Assembly: GCA_025331435.1 (NCBI GenBank)
Contig: JAIWNI010000030.1
Coordinates: forward strand, 62,001 to 126,000
Length of the DNA: 64,000 bases
Direction of reading: 5' to 3'
From: Choanephora cucurbitarum
Lineage: Eukaryota > Mucoromycota > Mucoromycetes > Mucorales > Choanephoraceae
Below, in pieces: positions 1 to 11,095 of this stretch (its first letter is position 1; every line of letters starts with the position of its first letter). The translations under genes were made by a program, and so were the position numbers. Below the pieces are notes generated by a model, which saw nothing but the letters and a program-made list of their open reading frames with translations, searched no databases and had not been told where the DNA came from.

Positions 1-293
1 TTACGACAATGGCCACTTGTATGGTCTTGAAAAGTTCTGGGCTTACAACTTTTACCGCAAAGATAAAAAGAAGAGAGAATTAACATTCAGTGACCGCATG
101 ACTCAATTGCTTGAGAAATACAAGACCATCAAAGATTTTAGAAACGCAGAAAGCCCCAAGAAAGCTGAAGGAGCCACCTATACTGTGCCAAGCCATGCTT
201 CTGTAAGTATATTGAGCATACGCGATAAAAAGAATTAGCTTTTCTGACATTTTGTTTATCTAGAAAACTCCCAAAAAATCAAGCAACAAATAG
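1..293 (+). CDS. LARP1-like protein, C-terminal DM15 region (5' truncated by window)
   Basis: The frame open from base 2 reads DNGHLYGLEKFWAYNFYR, which matches the last DM15 repeat of La-related protein 1 (consensus Y-G-L-E-K-F-W-A-Y). In animals DM15 binds the cap and 5'TOP motif of ribosomal-protein mRNAs. The exon ends at 202 with a GTAAGT donor at 203, and the acceptor is the TAG at 261-263. The last exon (264-293) adds a short basic tail ending KKSSNK and a TAG stop. The La motif and earlier repeats lie outside the window, so LARP1 is preferred over other La proteins only because DM15 is specific to that family. The gene converges on WDR24, with 180 bp of AT-rich DNA between the stops. 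Confidence 0.8.
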
Positions 294-473
294 GCTCTCT
301 CTTATAAAAGAAATCTGTTTTGATTACACGCACATATACATATACACATATACATTTATACAAAAAAGAAAAAAAAAAGAGAGAAAATAGAGGTTTGAGA
401 TGTACAATCAATGATTTTATACTAATGAAGTAATATAAATGACTTTGTCTTCCTGTTTTCCCCCTCCTTTTTT

Positions 474-3435
474 TTATTCTTCTGTCGGCAAAGTAGACAA
501 TAAAGGTTGCAGTACACATGTATGCCCACATCCTGTAGCACATAAGCTTTCAGTAGCAAACCATTCGCGCATATGAGTAAGGTGACCGCCATGGTTACAT
601 CCCTGACACCAAACATATAGTCCACGGACAGTTTGATGGCTTTTTTTAAGATAACACGATTAGAAGACACAGAAAGGAATCAAGTAACATAACTCACCAT
701 ATTGTACAAGAATTTAACAGTCGATGGCATTTATCACATGCCCAGGCACCATTAGATGTTCCGTTCACCAGTTTAAAGCAGGTATTACATGCAATATTCA
801 CAGTGGTAGCATTCTAAATAGATGAATACATAAATAATCTAACTCTTGATTTTGTTTAACGTAATTCATACTTCGTTGCGTTCACGGACAGCCTGTATAC
901 TGCATGCCTTCATGATAGAAGTTGCTGTAGTCCATAATTTGAATCGATGCAAAAGATCTATATATGCTGTAAACCAATCTTCAACACGCTCACTATCGAT
1001 CTCAATATACTTTTCTAGTACAAGATACAATGTAACACACATCTGTATATCCCCCTAAATGCAGAAAGCATGAGTACAGCTCGTCATGAACACAGGGTTT
1101 GCTTACTTGGTCTGTATAATATTGTAGTAGATCCATGATAACGGATTCGTGGTTCCAAGGGATCTTCAAGTCAAACGATGAAGCACTAGATAGCTGTATA
1201 GATGTATTGTTTGTGTTTATGCTGTTCGATTCTTCTCCCGACGCTTGAGACCCATCATCTAAGATTTCACTCAAGTCTTCAGTTTCTTCGTCTATTTCAT
1301 CTTCACCTTCTTCGTCTTCTCCTTTTTCGTCTAGCTTGATAGATGATTCCTCTATTGTATCTGGATCGTCATACTATCAGAACAAAAAGCATAAGATACT
1401 CTTTTCGCTTCACTTGGTTTGGACTTTTCCTTTGCATACCATATTTTCATGTAGGAACGATTCTGGTTCAGCTTCGTCGGACTCATACAACATACCGATA
1501 ATCCTCCATGTCTGCGCTGTACGATACCTTCCCATTTTCCAAGCCAACTTTGTTAAGAACAAGATGTTAAACCTTTCTTATCATGTATTGCATCGTGTCC
1601 TTGTATTCTGTTTTCTCACCTCTCCATTGATTTGACATGCTAAAGGAATGTCATCATTTGATATAATATAGTTTTCTGCAAAGATAGAGAATGCTTCAAA
1701 ATCAAATAGAGGCATGTGTGCAATTCCACAGCTTTGTGGTGGTATATATTGAATGATCTATGGATCAAAACGTGCGTTAATGAACAAACTCTTACTTTTT
1801 ATGCTACATCTAAAAAAAAGCTATACCTCTTCTTCGGTAGTGCTTTTAATTCCAAGTCGCCTCCAATTCTTAGTAGTCTCGCTTAATGGTTTTGATACAA
1901 AATTCTCGTCTACAAATTGTTCTCTAGAACTTTTATCGATTGTGAAAGCAATGTCGCCTTGAACGTTCCATCCCATGCCGTTTCGTTTCAAGAGATCTAG
2001 AGGTCTATATGAGCCTTTGATGTTTTGTCGAATGAACCATTTGTCTTTTGAAACTGAAAGCAGTTCATCTGAATTTAACCATAAAAATCCTAGTTGACCA
2101 TCATAGCAAGAAAGGTGTTCATGTTGCTTTTAATTGGCCCGTTTCTTAAGGTGTATATAATTTGTCAGTCAATTACCTGTTGGCGTTGTATCATGTACAT
2201 CGAATGTATATTTTGCAAGATGCGGTCTTCTGATATCCCATATGTGAACGCGGCTGTCTGTCAATAAGGCACAAGAAGCGATTTCACTTTCAAACCCAGG
2301 GCGCCATTGTATACGAGAAACAGAAGCCATTGTTCGAATAGTATAGATAGGTCGTCTGTTATCTGAGGACAAGTCCCATACCTTGATTGTTTTATCTCTA
2401 CCTCCACTGGCAACTAATCTTCCACTTGGATGCCAATCCACTGTCAAACACGGACCATTATGTGCGCTTACTTTTCGATCATACAATGCTTTTGCGTTGC
2501 GCATGTCCCATTTCTTTATTAAAATTATTATGCTGTCTACTAGCTTTTTTTTTCTTTTCTTTTCTGAAAAGTCAAACTTACTTGGATAGTGCCTGTTTCA
2601 AATGCTGCAGCAAATTCATAACTGTTCACTGGATTGAATTGGACATCTCTGACAGATTCTGATTTGCCTTCAAATCTATATTTTGCACCACTTTTTGGAT
2701 CTCTAAAGTCCTAAACGAATCATACGTTCACATTTACCAACAAACACAAAATAAGATTGATCAAGATCTCATTAGTATCATTATTTGATCTTGTACTGTA
2801 CGGAACATACCCAGCACTTCATAGTACCATCCTGAGAAGCACTCAGCAGGATGTTTCCATTATCTGATTGAAAGCATATACGGTTTACTGCTCGAGAATG
2901 CTCGGTAATCACACGCTCTGTGTTTCTTTTCTTATCAAAATTTTGCTCATATAAATGTGCGAATTTCGTTTGTACCTGCTTTCTTTCCAATTCTATTCAA
3001 ATCCCAAATAATGATAGCTCCATTGGTTGCAGCAGTCGCCACTTTGTATTTTGTTGCTAACAAACAAATCTATTTGAGCTCTTACAAAAGACATAACAAC
3101 GACAAAAAAAAGGATATACAACATCATAAGAATGTATTACCATTGTTGCCCCATTTGACATCATTGCTACTATAGTTCAAGTTGAAATGACTGCCCGCTC
3201 TCAGGTTTAGTGTTTCGGATACTCCTTTTGCTTGAACAGTATAGATTTTGAGGACTAAAATAGCGATGTCAAGAAGCGATGCCAAGAAAAAAAAGTTGAA
3301 TAGACATGATCATAAGCATAAGCCTATTTATGATTTACTTTCTCGACCAGCAACAACTACTGCATTCCCATCAGGAGATATGCTCAATGCGTTGATAGCG
3401 CCTGACAAGCGCTCGCGCGTGATGTACTCCTCCAT
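474..3435 (-). CDS. SEA2: WDR24/Sea2 subunit of GATOR2 (SEACAT), WD40 propeller plus C-terminal zinc domain
   Basis: A many-exon minus-strand gene. It starts MEEYITRERLSGAINALSIS at 3435; an in-frame stop lies 12 bp upstream, so this ATG is the first available. Exon 1 ends at 3339 and exon 2 begins at 3254. Frames at 3254-2160 give WD40 repeats, including SASQDGTMKCW, the RNAKALYDRKVSAHNGPCLT segment and DKTIKVWDL, closely matching WDR24. An acidic linker (about 1262-1345) precedes the helical segment with MDLLQYYTDQ. The C-terminus (474-815) carries a paired-Cys zinc ribbon/RING-like domain (CNTC, CDKC, WCQGCNHGGHLTHMREWF, CATGCGH) and stops at 474. GATOR2 activates TORC1 in response to amino acids at the vacuole, and its zinc domains hold the complex together. 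The assignment is strong; the number of introns (at least six) is approximate. Confidence 0.9.
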
Positions 3436-4818
3436 TCCTCCTGTTTACTGAAAAGAAAGAGACAAACATTAATTGTAAATTATTCAAACCTCACATTTAT
3501 TCTACAGTGGCGACAAGCCTTTTTTTTTTTAGCTGCAAGATCTTTTTAAATTTGTTGCTATGGACAACAAAGTTCAAGTCTTATCAAGGCGTATAGCGTA
3601 AAAAGCAAAGCATCATCTTTGATGCAATAGAAGTTCTTTTTGGCAAAAAGGTTCTCTTTATTGTGCCAAAACAATCGGTCTACAAGAGATGCAATAACAC
3701 CAATAGTAAGGTAACATAAAGTCAGTGCAGTCTTTCCGTTTTAGCCAGATAGAATAACTATCTTACACATTCGAGACCTGAACAGAGATTAGTCTTTTTT
3801 CTCTCGTTATTTGTTCGGAGTATAGCATGTATCAATGCATTTCTTTGTTTTAATGACCTATATTTGCTCTGTGCAACATCCAAGAAGAAATTAGCTTATT
3901 CCATAAAATTAAACTATACTAACACAATGTATGGTTAGCAACATAGGCAAATAGAGCTACATGCAAGTTACGCAGAGTTTTATGAGAGCATTTATAGCTA
4001 TCTTGTTGAGAACAACAAGCGAAGAGTCTAACATCCTTGCAGTCAAAAACACCTTTTCAATTAATGGCCTTATAAGAACGATCAATAGAGAGGAATATCT
4101 TGTCTTTACACACATCTGAATGAACAAAGCTTCAATAAAGACAAACAATTTATAATGTAATATGTTAGTTTCTGTCCTTTAGCTAATCCAAGAAGTTGAA
4201 CCTCCAAAATAATCACTTGTTCACTACTGATATCATTGGAGAGCAATTGATTTACAGACTTCTCAATTCTTGATGACATATAATCTTATATTACAAGACA
4301 GCTGATCACATCCAAAGCATTCATAGCATATCCCTAGTACAAAGCATTCATCTTGTAAGCATTTAGGTCTCCAGTAGCAAGGCTATGAGCAGCCAGAGAT
4401 AGTAAAATGTTTCTAGATATGCTACAACTTTGTACTGCATTGTTGATGATGAGCTTTTGTGTTTTACCAGGTTTTGATTGATTTGATCATCGTCATGATC
4501 TACTGCGTTTTGCTTTTTCATGTTGGCAAAGGTGAGAGTCGTAGAAACGCTTCAGCTTTTCTTTTGTAAACAAAACGATAACAGAAAATAGAAAGTGGTT
4601 AGCTGCACTACTTTAAGCATTACATCCCCATCCTTTCAAAATGTTATGGTATTTACACAAAGTGTAATATTGGCTTTATATTTGGTTATAAAATTAAACT
4701 TTTCTTTGTTCTATGGTTGTTGCTTTTTGCAGCAGAGATAGAGATGTTAAATAGTTGATTAAAAGAGATATGTAAATATATATAAAATGGAGGTAGGTAT
4801 GCTTATAATACAAGGCAA
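3436..4818. other. Intergenic region without a recognisable gene
   Basis: About 1.4 kb upstream of WDR24 and downstream of SPA2. Only short accidental frames are present (a 63-codon one on the minus strand at 3957-4148), with no family resemblance and no splice-joinable conserved exons. It holds scattered poly-T tracts. The 3436-3480 end probably carries the WDR24 5' UTR: a TTTCAG acceptor-like site lies just before the start codon. Confidence 0.5.
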
Positions 4819-7448
4819 TTAAAAAGATTCATCTTCAAACAATGTGATTAATTCTTTTGTAAGCTTGGCAATTTCATAGGACTCTCTTGCAAGATCGCGT
4901 TTGGCAGCAGCTGTAGCCAATGCACCACTTTCAAAATACTGTGTTTGAATTGATTCAATGCGCTGCGAGCAAGAGCGAAGTTGGCCTATAATAGCTTCGC
5001 AATCGGAGCGATATGGGCTGCCAAAAGACGTTTGACATGTACTTCTTGCAAGCTTAATTATTGCTGCTACAATTTCAATAAGCTCTGAGATAATGCTATG
5101 TGCCTCTTGGCTTTGATAAGGTGAACGAAGAATGGCAAGTAGAGTCTGAATGGTTTGAACAATGTGATCCGTCTCTGTTTTTAAATATTTCTATTTGAGT
5201 GAAGATGAGTGAGTATGTCTTTTCTTTTTGGTCTCCTTCATTTAAAACTTACAACGAGGTCGGTTGGTGCTTCATCAGGATCTGAATGAAATTGCTTATT
5301 GAGAAAAGGACTGTTGAATCCTGACATGGTAGACTCGCTCGCACGCAATTTCGTAGGTATATTACTACTGCTGCTATTTTGGTATTTTTGGCGGTCAACC
5401 ATAATAGGAGGAAGGGAACTCGCTTCAGATGCCTTTGAACTGTGCATACCAAGAAGTTTAGTCAGATCAACAATTACTGCTGTTAGATGACTGGCAGATC
5501 TATCTAGCAGACTGACAGGGCTAATACCCATACCGTTAGCATGATATTTGGCAGCCATCAGCAGGTCTGACAACGAGGTTGAAAATTTGGTTTTGAGATC
5601 ATAAAGTGAATCTCTTGAGGCAGATGATAAGCCGTCCTCTTTTTTTTCGATTTCTTCTGTGATATTTCTGCATACAGTAACAATATTTTTCATCACCTGG
5701 ATTACTTGAGAAGGATCGGTTGTTCTAAACTTTACTTTAGAATGCCACAACATTATCAAGTGCTTTTCACAATTACCTAGCTACAGTCAAAAGCTCTTCA
5801 ATATAGTTCTGATAAGTCAGTATGTGGTCTTGATCAACAATCCCGTTAGTAGTAGGTTGTAAATAGCTGTCTTGAAACATGCTATGCGAGTGACTAGGCT
5901 CTATCACTGAGGCGGCTAAACAAATAAAATTGGGAAAGGAGAGAGGTCAACTTATGGTGGGCTTTCTAAATCCGAATAGTAGTAAAGTTATACCTCTAAG
6001 GCTGCGTAACTCGATTCGTGCTTTATCATATTTCATTTTCCATTTTTTGGATTCTTTGTTCAATTCTTGAATCAAATTGTCGGTCTTCTCTTTTTCATTC
6101 AGCAGCTCTTCATTCAATGTGTTGAGTCGCTTTAACTCATCTAACATCTGCTTAGTTTCTCTCTTGACTTCTTGTACAGCTATTTGTTGTTCCTTGTGCT
6201 CTTCAGCGAGTCTATCATATTTCTGCTTCATTGAGTTGTACTTCTCTTCCATATCATCTAATGCTTTCTGCCCATTAGGATCCTTCTATTTTAGTCGCAA
6301 AAAAAGGCGTAAGTGAATGTTGTTGCATTCCTTTTTTTCTGTAAATCCATTTTACCATCTTTAATGTTTCTATGTCTTGGTATTGTCTAGTCGAATTGTG
6401 CTGCGAAAATATCAAGTTTTCAGCTAATATTGTTCATATGGTATCTAAATCAACTTACGTCCACTTCGTGTTGTAGTTGTTTAATTCGATTTGTCATGAT
6501 ATTGATTTGGTATTCATAGTCGGATTTAACTTTTTCTACTTCAGAGTTTTTTCTCTATGGTTACACATAAATTAAAGTTTCTCATTGTACGAATTTAAAA
6601 TAGCTTGCTTACGGATCGACTAAAAAAATCATTGGACTCACTTGGTGAGATAGGCGTCCTTGCACTGTTCATCTTCTCTTGGTAAGAAGCAGCTGCTTCT
6701 TCATAATCATCATCCGAAAGACCTGCAATATTTTCCACACTAATTGTTCCTTTTACAGGCACAATGTTAGTTGACTTGCTAGGTTGTGGTATCTGTGGCA
6801 CAGGTGGATCATTTTCAACTAAACCCGGAAATCGTCGATTCAGTTCACTGAATACATCGCTAGCCAAATCCTGAAATCGTTCGATGGGTAATGTAGCTAG
6901 TTTCTGTCTAGCCTGATTTCTTTTTGGATGAAACTCTTCTTTGACAGGTAAAAAAGGCACTAAGAAAGGGTGAGGTTAGAGAAACAGGCACATTCATTTC
7001 TCTCTTCTAAAAGAAGCTTACAGAATTTGTCATTCTTGTTTTTGCGCACGACTTCATCATACACATCCATAGCTAGTTCATGAAATTGGGAATTGCTTAA
7101 TCGGGTTAGTTTTTGTCTTGCAGATATTCTTTGTGGTTGAGGTCCTTCAATAGCCTCTTTAAAAAAGTAAATACAAATAAATTAAATACAATAGAATAAA
7201 TCTATGACCCGCATTTCTTTTCTACCTTGCTCTAAAAAATCTCGTAAAAACTTCTTGAGTTCAACAAGATAAGCCTTCGCTGTACTTTCGAGACTAGCTC
7301 CAGAAGTATGTCCACGACTTGCAGAAGAAGTTTGCGACTGCGATCTTGAAGCGTTTCGAGATGAGTTTGTGGAATATGTTCTGGACGAAGGTGGTCCTCG
7401 AGACAGCCAATCGTCGTTTGAGGCAGTTGGCGAACGCGAATAAGACAT
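4819..7448 (-). CDS. SPA2: Spa2/GIT-domain polarisome scaffold
   Basis: The protein starts MSYSRSPTASNDDWLSRGPP at 7448 with a Ser-rich N-terminus. Two Spa2-homology (GIT) repeats follow: ARQKLTRLSNSQFHELAMDV (about 7050-7130) and ARQKLATLPIERFQDLASDV (about 6840-6920). After a Pro/Ser linker comes a long coiled coil (about 5990-6540, many K/E/L heptads, e.g. MEEKYNSMKQKYDRLAEEHK). A helical C-terminal region follows, with KFRTTDPSQVIQVMKNIV and the terminal LTKELITLFEDESF, typical of Spa2 proteins. Spa2 sits at hyphal tips and tethers formin, Bud6 and MAPK components. Introns are visible at about 7140-7223, 6960-7020, 6560-6600, 5940-5990 and 5180-5250. It lies in a same-strand run with DOHH, but spacing (about 360 bp) indicates independent promoters. 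Confidence 0.88.
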
Positions 7449-7804
7449 ATGAATATAGAAGAAAGAAGAGCAGGAGGAAAAGAGAAAGAAAAGAGAAAAT
7501 CAAAAAAGTGTCTTATTTTAGCAATGTTACTCCAGATGATACAAGCGAATGTATTTATAAGATGAACAGTGAGAGCTTTGTACTTTTCGTACGACACTAA
7601 TTAACTTATTTCACTAAAATGAATAGATGTATATTTTATTTGTTTTTTTACTGTTAATCTAAATGCGGTTGGCTAATATTAAATAAAGAAAATATAAGCG
7701 GAAAAGAGAGAGTTGGGGGGTGTCTATCTGACGAATTTAATCGAGTTTCGTTTGGTTATCAAAATTATGTACAAATGCAATGAAAGAAGAAGGTTTAGAA
7801 TGAC
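7449..7804. other. SPA2 upstream region / DOHH 3' flank
   Basis: A 356-bp spacer between the SPA2 start and the DOHH stop. It contains an A/G-rich stretch (about 7455-7510) that would form the SPA2 5' UTR and an AT-rich segment after it. Open frames crossing it on both strands are extensions of SPA2 shadow frames. No RNA gene or repeat was seen. Confidence 0.5.
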
Positions 7805-8868
7805 TTATGCAAGCTTAAGAGAATGCATGTTTTGAGGCTGAGCCTCAAGGCCATTGGCATATTGTAATTGACCACTAAGTTTAAAGTGTTAGTTTAAATG
7901 TATATCAATGCCAGGGAAAAAAAATTACCTTGTTTCATATTCATACATGTCAAGAGCAACAGCACAACTGTCACGAACAACACGCTCGTTGTCTTTCTTA
8001 AAAGAGTCTAGCACTTTAAGAACATCAGGAGTAGCAATGGAACCTAAAGCTTCAGCAGCTTCGTGACGGACCATGTGAACTTCTGATTGATCTTGGAGAC
8101 ATTCAGTCAAAGCAGGTACAGAGGCAGGATGTTGCAATTGACCAAAGACATAAGCAACTTCATGACGGAACAAAGCACTCTTATCCTTTAAGCCCTTAGC
8201 TAACTCCAAAACGGCCTCTTCATTACCGATTTCTCTTAGAGCAAACATGGCTCTGTAACGCTTGAATAGCTTGAGATCAGTGTTCATAAGTTGTTCACCC
8301 AATTCCTTGACAGATTTGGTCTCGACTGAAGGAGGTGCAGGATCAACTGAGCTGTAAAGACTCTTGTTGCCTTCTCTTTCGACTTTGTTTTGAGGGTCGT
8401 TGTCGTACTTGATCTTATCGATAGCTAACTCACAAGTTTGAACTACAGACTCGTTTTCATCCTGCAAGTATTTTTCGAGAATTGGAAGGGATTCTAAAGA
8501 ACCAATAGCACCCAAAGCTTCAGCTGCTTCATGACGGACCATTTCAGCTTCACCCATATCAGCCAAAACCTTTTCGAGAACAGCGTTGGCACGAGGGTTA
8601 CCGATTTGGCCAAGACAGTAAGCAAGTTCATGCTTCAAAAGCTCAGACTCATCAGCAAATGCTATAGAAAACAAAGTGTTGGTGCCAATTATATCAAACC
8701 ATTCTGTATATATCTTTTACCTTTGGCAATAATATCAATAGCTTCATCAGTAGCGATGTTTTTGAGAGTAAACAATGTTCTGAAACGCTCAGCAAGTTGA
8801 ACGTTTCCAGAAGTGTTACAGAGAGAAGCTTCGAGGTGAGTATAGTTTACGTTAGCTAAGTCGACCAT
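7805..8868 (-). CDS. LIA1: Deoxyhypusine hydroxylase (HEAT-repeat di-iron enzyme)
   Basis: This enzyme catalyses the second step of hypusine formation on translation factor eIF5A in the cytosol. Exon 1 starts MVDLANVNYTHLEASLCN at 8868. The main exon (about 8660-7929) carries two symmetrical blocks of HEAT repeats with four His-Glu iron-ligand motifs: KHELAYCLGQ, RHEAAEALGA, RHEVAYVFGQ and RHEAAEALGS, the DOHH signature. The terminal exon (7874-7805) is joined across a 54-nt intron (7875-7928) and gives TSGQLQYANGLEAQPQ, matching the conserved EYE-x-SG-x-x-QYA-G-L tail of the family. Without that last exon the protein would stop artificially at ETR. All catalytic ligands are present, so it should be active. 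Confidence 0.95.
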
Positions 8869-9896
8869 GATATTGAGACAAGACAAAAAAAAAGGATAAT
8901 AAAAAAAGGGAAGAATTTTTTTTTCTTTGATTTAAGCCACTCTGATAGCCTTGTGTTACCTAACTCAAACTCAGAAAAGAATCAGATAAAATGCAGCGAA
9001 TGGAATATAGAATTTGGAGAGTATATCAGGAACACAGAATTTGATCACACACACACACAAGTCAGATATCAAACAGCGACACAAACACCACTGTTTGGTC
9101 AATACTTCGTTTGCCATTTGAATAGAGGCTGTGTATTTATCTCGCTATCTTCAAGCAAAATAAAAAGCGCCCTGTGCAGAAGAGATACTAATTATTACAA
9201 CGCAAACTGTTTTGAGAGATACAATGTTCTAGAATTCAAAAAAAGACATAAAACTATAAAAGATTTGATATTAACACTCATCTCTGAAGAAACAGGCAAA
9301 AAACATCGTTGGCTACAAGATTACTTTGACTCATTTAAATAGGTCATCACCACTCGGTTTCTCTTTTGCGCTGTAGATATAGCGGCTCCTAAATCTGATC
9401 AACCGAGACAACCATACTGAACTGTCAGATAAAAAAGAAATTACCCACTAAGAAAATACAGATTTTGCTCAAGAATAATGTGTTAAAATTTCCGCTGTTG
9501 AACACTAAACGAGAATAGTTCGTAGTCTTACTAAAACCGAGTTACAAGAAATACAAGGAATGTATTGGTTCGATGATACTAACAGGAAAAGTTTACCATA
9601 TCGAGGTTTTATACATTCGAGCAGCTCTTTTAGGACTTTAAGTAGATAAATGCTCCTTAAAAGCTATAACTCCTAGCTATAATCAAAATCCTGTGCATCT
9701 TTCTCTATGAATTATAATTATATGCGGCTCGATATCAATCACAATGGCTGTTAGGGCTTTCTTTATTGTAAGTCTCACATTATTCTTCACATTCAGATAT
9801 TGAATACTGTCAAAAATATAGAGAGTGGTTATGGTAATAAATTAATAAATAGATATAAACAATGGATAAAATTATCGATACATTCACAACATGATT
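8869..9896. other. Intergenic region between DOHH and the CaaX protein
   Basis: About 1 kb. It contains a 129-codon plus-strand open frame (8953-9342) beginning beside the DOHH start, with a CA-rich simple repeat and no recognisable domain. I do not accept it as a gene because its composition is that of surrounding AT-rich DNA and it would occupy the DOHH promoter. The remainder shows no conserved frames, RNA genes or long repeats. Confidence 0.45.
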
Positions 9897-11095
9897 CTAT
9901 GATATGATGCAGCAAGACCGTTTGACTGACGGAGACTTCTTCTCAGAGCTTTGTTGTATATGTCTTTTGCTGTCATTTGATATCGATTCATTGATGGACA
10001 GTTCAGTATAATCTTCTGCTTCATAGCTCGGCACAGGCAAAGATGCCTTTTTGGATAAATACTCTTCCTCTTTGCGTCTTATACTTGTTCGAGTAACAAT
10101 CTTCGGAGGAGGCTGAATTGTTGTTTCTTGTTCAGTTTGAATGGTTTCTGTTGGAGATAAGTCTGACTCAGTGATAGGCATAATCATTCTGTTGGAGGAA
10201 ATAGAAAGTATATGAGAACGGGTATAGGTAGTGTTGTCAATTTGTGAGTCACTATGTGTGTTGCTCTGAGTATAGATGTGATGCATGGATGAAGCATCAG
10301 TTTCTAACTGATCAATATCTGGCAGAGAACCTGATGGATACAAAGACGAATTTGTCTTTAGACAAAAGGCTGATTGTATATTTGAATTTGCAAATGAAGA
10401 CAAGGATTCTTGCATTGATGAGTATAGCGCTGAATGTGTAGGTGAATGTATAGGCGAATGAATAGGCGAATGGACAGGTGAGTGTATAGGTGAATGCATA
10501 GAAGGCTGTGCGATGGAGTTCAAAGAATTTGTTTCGAACTGTGTCTTGATAGGTGATGCAGGGTTGATATTTTGTTTTTCCTTGTCCTAATGACAGCAAT
10601 TAATATAAGGAGTATCACAAACTATTATTTTCCTTTTTAATTACCAGATGCCCATAATAGCTGATTGATTCTGCTACTGATGCTCCGACTTGAGTATCAT
10701 CAAAGTCATAACAGCTACTGTCACCACCAGCACCGCCCATCATAAAGAAAGTATTGCGCTGTGTTGACTTTCTGTTTTTGCTTATTTTCGTCACAACATG
10801 ATGTTGATATGGCTGACCATTATCTTCTAGTCCAAATATATCTTTTGGACCGTTAGACCGAGTACTCCCAACAAGTTTAGAATAACGAAGTTTTCCTTCA
10901 ACAACGTCTTCTTCTTTGTATTCAGTTGGAAGTAAATTTTCTGAATCTTGCTGCTTTCTCTTGGCAGCAATATCATATATTTGAACTACCTAAGTGTAGA
11001 AGTTAGCATTTTATTTTCATTGTACGCCCAATATGTTATTTTACGTTGTCTTCAACAAAGCGAATTTCATACGCAAAATTGCTATTGCCTGACAT
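9897..11095 (-). CDS. Unrecognised Ser/Thr-rich protein with C-terminal CaaX box
   Basis: Three exons (11095-11045, 10989-10645, 10586-9897) join in frame with GT-AG introns of 55 and 58 nt to give 361 residues. It starts MSGNSNFAYEIRFVEDN; the first about 130 residues look folded and contain VVQIYDIAAKRKQQ and a Gly-rich FFMMGGAGGDSSC stretch. The rest is low complexity, including six repeats of an H-S-P/A-x type four-residue unit encoded by a 12-bp minisatellite. It ends KRSCCIIS, a CaaX box (C-I-I-S) preceded by a basic residue pair and an extra Cys. That layout is used for farnesylation plus palmitoylation of plasma-membrane proteins; lipidation is an inference. I recognise no family. Exon logic is good, so the gene is probably real. 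Confidence 0.65.
10429..10500. repeat. 12-bp coding minisatellite, six units
   Basis: Units of 12 bp (e.g. GGTGAATGTATA, GGCGAATGAATA, GGCGAATGGACA) repeat from 10441 to 10500 without gaps, with a more diverged sixth unit at 10429-10440. On the minus strand each codes for a four-residue His-Ser-Pro/Ala-x unit in the CaaX protein. The period is a multiple of three, so copy-number change keeps the frame. Confidence 0.9.

Noticed and set aside
256..670. Two overlapping minus frames of 95 and 82 codons
   Set aside because: Both are wrong-phase readings of the WDR24 C-terminal zinc domain; the third frame gives WCQGCNHGGHLTHMREWF and the true stop at 474.
8953..9342. 129-codon plus-strand frame upstream of DOHH
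   Set aside because: No recognisable domain, CA-repeat derived part, AT-rich composition like surrounding DNA, and it would lie on the DOHH promoter.
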